Below are positions 63,055 through 64,000 of a stretch of DNA of 64,000 bases, piece by piece. The stretch is from Brevundimonas sp. LM2 (GTDB lineage: Bacteria; Pseudomonadota; Alphaproteobacteria; Caulobacterales; Caulobacteraceae): assembly GCF_002002865.1 (NCBI RefSeq), contig NZ_CP019508.1, positions 1,828,501-1,892,500 of the forward strand, given 5' to 3'. The position numbers and the translations under genes are program-made. The notes beneath the pieces are model-generated. The model ran no database searches. It was not told the DNA's origin and saw nothing but the letters and a program-made list of their open reading frames with translations. Within the stretch, counting starts at the first letter, position 1, and the number at the start of each line of letters is the position of its first letter.

Positions 63055-64000
63055 ATGGATTTCGCCCTCACCGACGACCAGCGTGCCATCCAGGACGCGG
63101 CCCGCGCCTTCGCGGACGTGGAACTGGCCCCGCACAGCGCCGAGTGGGACGAGACCAAGCACTTCCCGGTCGACGTCATGCGCCGGGCCGCCGAGACGGG
63201 CTTCGCCGCCATCTACACCGGCGAAGAGCACGGCGGCATGGCCTTGGGGCGCGTCGAGGCGGCGGTGATCTTCGAGGAGCTGTCGCGCGGCGACGTGTCG
63301 ACGGCGGCCTTCATCTCGATCCACAACATGGCGACCTGGATGATCGACCGGTTCGGGTCCGACGACCTGCGCGCGCGATACGTGCCGCGCCTGGCGACGA
63401 TGGAACTGATCGCCTCCTACTGCCTGACCGAGCCCGGCTCGGGGTCGGACGCGGCGGCCATGAGGACCTCGGCGACGCGCGACGGCGACGCCTGGGTGCT
63501 GAACGGCTCCAAGGCCTTCATCTCGGGGGCGGGGACGTCGGACGTCTATGTCGTCATGGCGCGAACCGGCGAGGCTGGCCCCAAGGGGATTTCGGCCTTT
63601 GTGGTCGAGAAGGACACGCCGGGCCTCAGCTTCGGGGCGCAGGAGAAGAAGATGGGCTGGAACAGCCAGCCCACCGCCATCGTCCAGTTCGACGACTGCC
63701 GCGTGCCGGCCGCGAACCTGCTGGGCATGGAGGGCGACGGGTTTCGGTATGCGATGATGGGGCTGGACGGCGGGCGGCTGAACATCGCGGCCTGTTCGAT
63801 CGGCGGCGCGCGGCTGGCGCTGGAGACCGCCCAGGCCTACGTCGCCAGCCGCAAACAGTTCGGCAAGGCCCTGGCCGAGTTCCAGAACACCCAGTTCAAA
63901 CTGGCCGACATGGCGACCGCCTTGGAGGCGGCCCGGCTCATGGTCCTGCGCGGGGCCTGGGCGCTGGACACCCGCCATCCCGAGGCCACCAAATGGTGCG
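63055..64000 (+). CDS. Acyl-CoA dehydrogenase, isobutyryl-CoA dehydrogenase-like (truncated by window end)
   Basis: FAD enzyme oxidising an acyl-CoA. GGGAG lies before the ATG at 63055. The first 315 codons show MDFALTDDQRAIQDAARAFA, GGMALGRVEAAVIFEELSRGD, then the FAD and substrate region YCLTEPGSGSDAAAM, WVLNGSKAFISGAG, FGAQEKKMGWNSQPT and GGRLNIAACSIGGARLALE. This pattern is closest to isobutyryl-CoA dehydrogenase (valine breakdown) as I recall it, though other short branched-chain enzymes are possible. The catalytic Glu lies beyond the window. Confidence 0.85.
   Translation, partial: MDFALTDDQRAIQDAARAFADVELAPHSAEWDETKHFPVDVMRRAAETGFAAIYTGEEHGGMALGRVEAAVIFEELSRGDVSTAAFISIHNMATWMIDRFGSDDLRARYVPRLATMELIASYCLTEPGSGSDAAAMRTSATRDGDAWVLNGSKAFISGAGTSDVYVVMARTGEAGPKGISAFVVEKDTPGLSFGAQEKKMGWNSQPTAIVQFDDCRVPAANLLGMEGDGFRYAMMGLDGGRLNIAACSIGGARLALETAQAYVASRKQFGKALAEFQNTQFKLADMATALEAARLMVLRGAWALDTRHPEATKWC

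Overview
The window is GC-rich, densely packed bacterial chromosome of alphaproteobacterial type. Gene content and order suggest Caulobacterales, most likely Brevundimonas or a close Caulobacteraceae relative: pyrB-pyrC-like-plsY-dprA-topA, ruvX-gatC-gatA-gatB, msbA-DUF374-waaA-lpxK next to DUF4170/cysQ/pmbA, RHH_4, SIMPL and RcnB-type small proteins, and a TonB receptor. This assignment rests on recognition of families and synteny, not on a database search. I see no rRNA, tRNA, CRISPR array, prophage or insertion sequence. Many starts are GTG or TTG, and same-strand genes very often overlap by ATGA or GTGA.

Layout. 1-4 kb: the C-terminal end of an Hpt-EAL protein faces a GGDEF cyclase across a strong hairpin, followed by a DEAD-box RNA helicase. 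4.2-9.4 kb: a small secreted protein, then parE, a Wzy/O-antigen-ligase-like membrane protein and a GH5 mannanase-like enzyme. 9.4-12.4 kb: a ParE/RelE-type toxin-antitoxin pair downstream of a UvrD/PcrA helicase. 12.5-13.8 kb: two tandem related single-span membrane proteins and a SIMPL protein. 13.8-17.5 kb: a type III polyketide synthase operon (PKS, ICMT-family methyltransferase, RHH protein), divergent from a Coq4-family gene and an EamA transporter. 17.8-24.6 kb: an SplB-like radical SAM protein behind a perfect alphaproteobacterial SOS box, then a phosphonate module (phosphonatase, FAD oxidase, TonB receptor, LysR regulator).

24.7-34.5 kb: topA, dprA, plsY, a dihydroorotase-like protein lacking most catalytic residues, and pyrB, all on the minus strand. 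A plus-strand lipoprotein phosphodiesterase interrupts this block, followed by an AEC transporter and ruvX. Two pairs of inverted intergenic repeats lie here; one copy supplies the transporter's ribosome-binding site and its partner encodes the end of RuvX. 34.5-43 kb: a lipoprotein, gatCAB (Asp/Glu-tRNA amidotransferase), small disordered and secreted proteins, xseA, a 50-residue membrane protein and purD. 43-50.4 kb: an L,D-transpeptidase-like lipoprotein and the lipid A/Kdo block (lpxK, waaA, DUF374 acyltransferase, msbA), a Cys-based phosphatase and small membrane proteins. 50.4-59.3 kb: a long minus-strand run (DUF4170, cysQ-like, pmbA, MAPEG, M14 peptidase, a truncated gene remnant, ubiD, a Pr6Pr membrane protein, an HTH protein, an aldo/keto reductase, MmcQ/YjbR). 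59.4-64 kb: a flavin reductase coupled to a 3-hydroxyisobutyrate dehydrogenase-like enzyme, a cyclophilin, hemB coupled to a DUF4160-DUF2442 pair, and an acyl-CoA dehydrogenase running off the end.

Most genes are housekeeping. The accessory points of most interest are the polyketide/methyltransferase cluster, the TonB-linked phosphonate module, the SOS-box radical SAM gene, the pyrC-like pseudoenzyme, the repeat-derived regulatory and coding sequence around ruvX, and four convergent gene pairs whose stop codons interlock in the same CTAG tetranucleotide.
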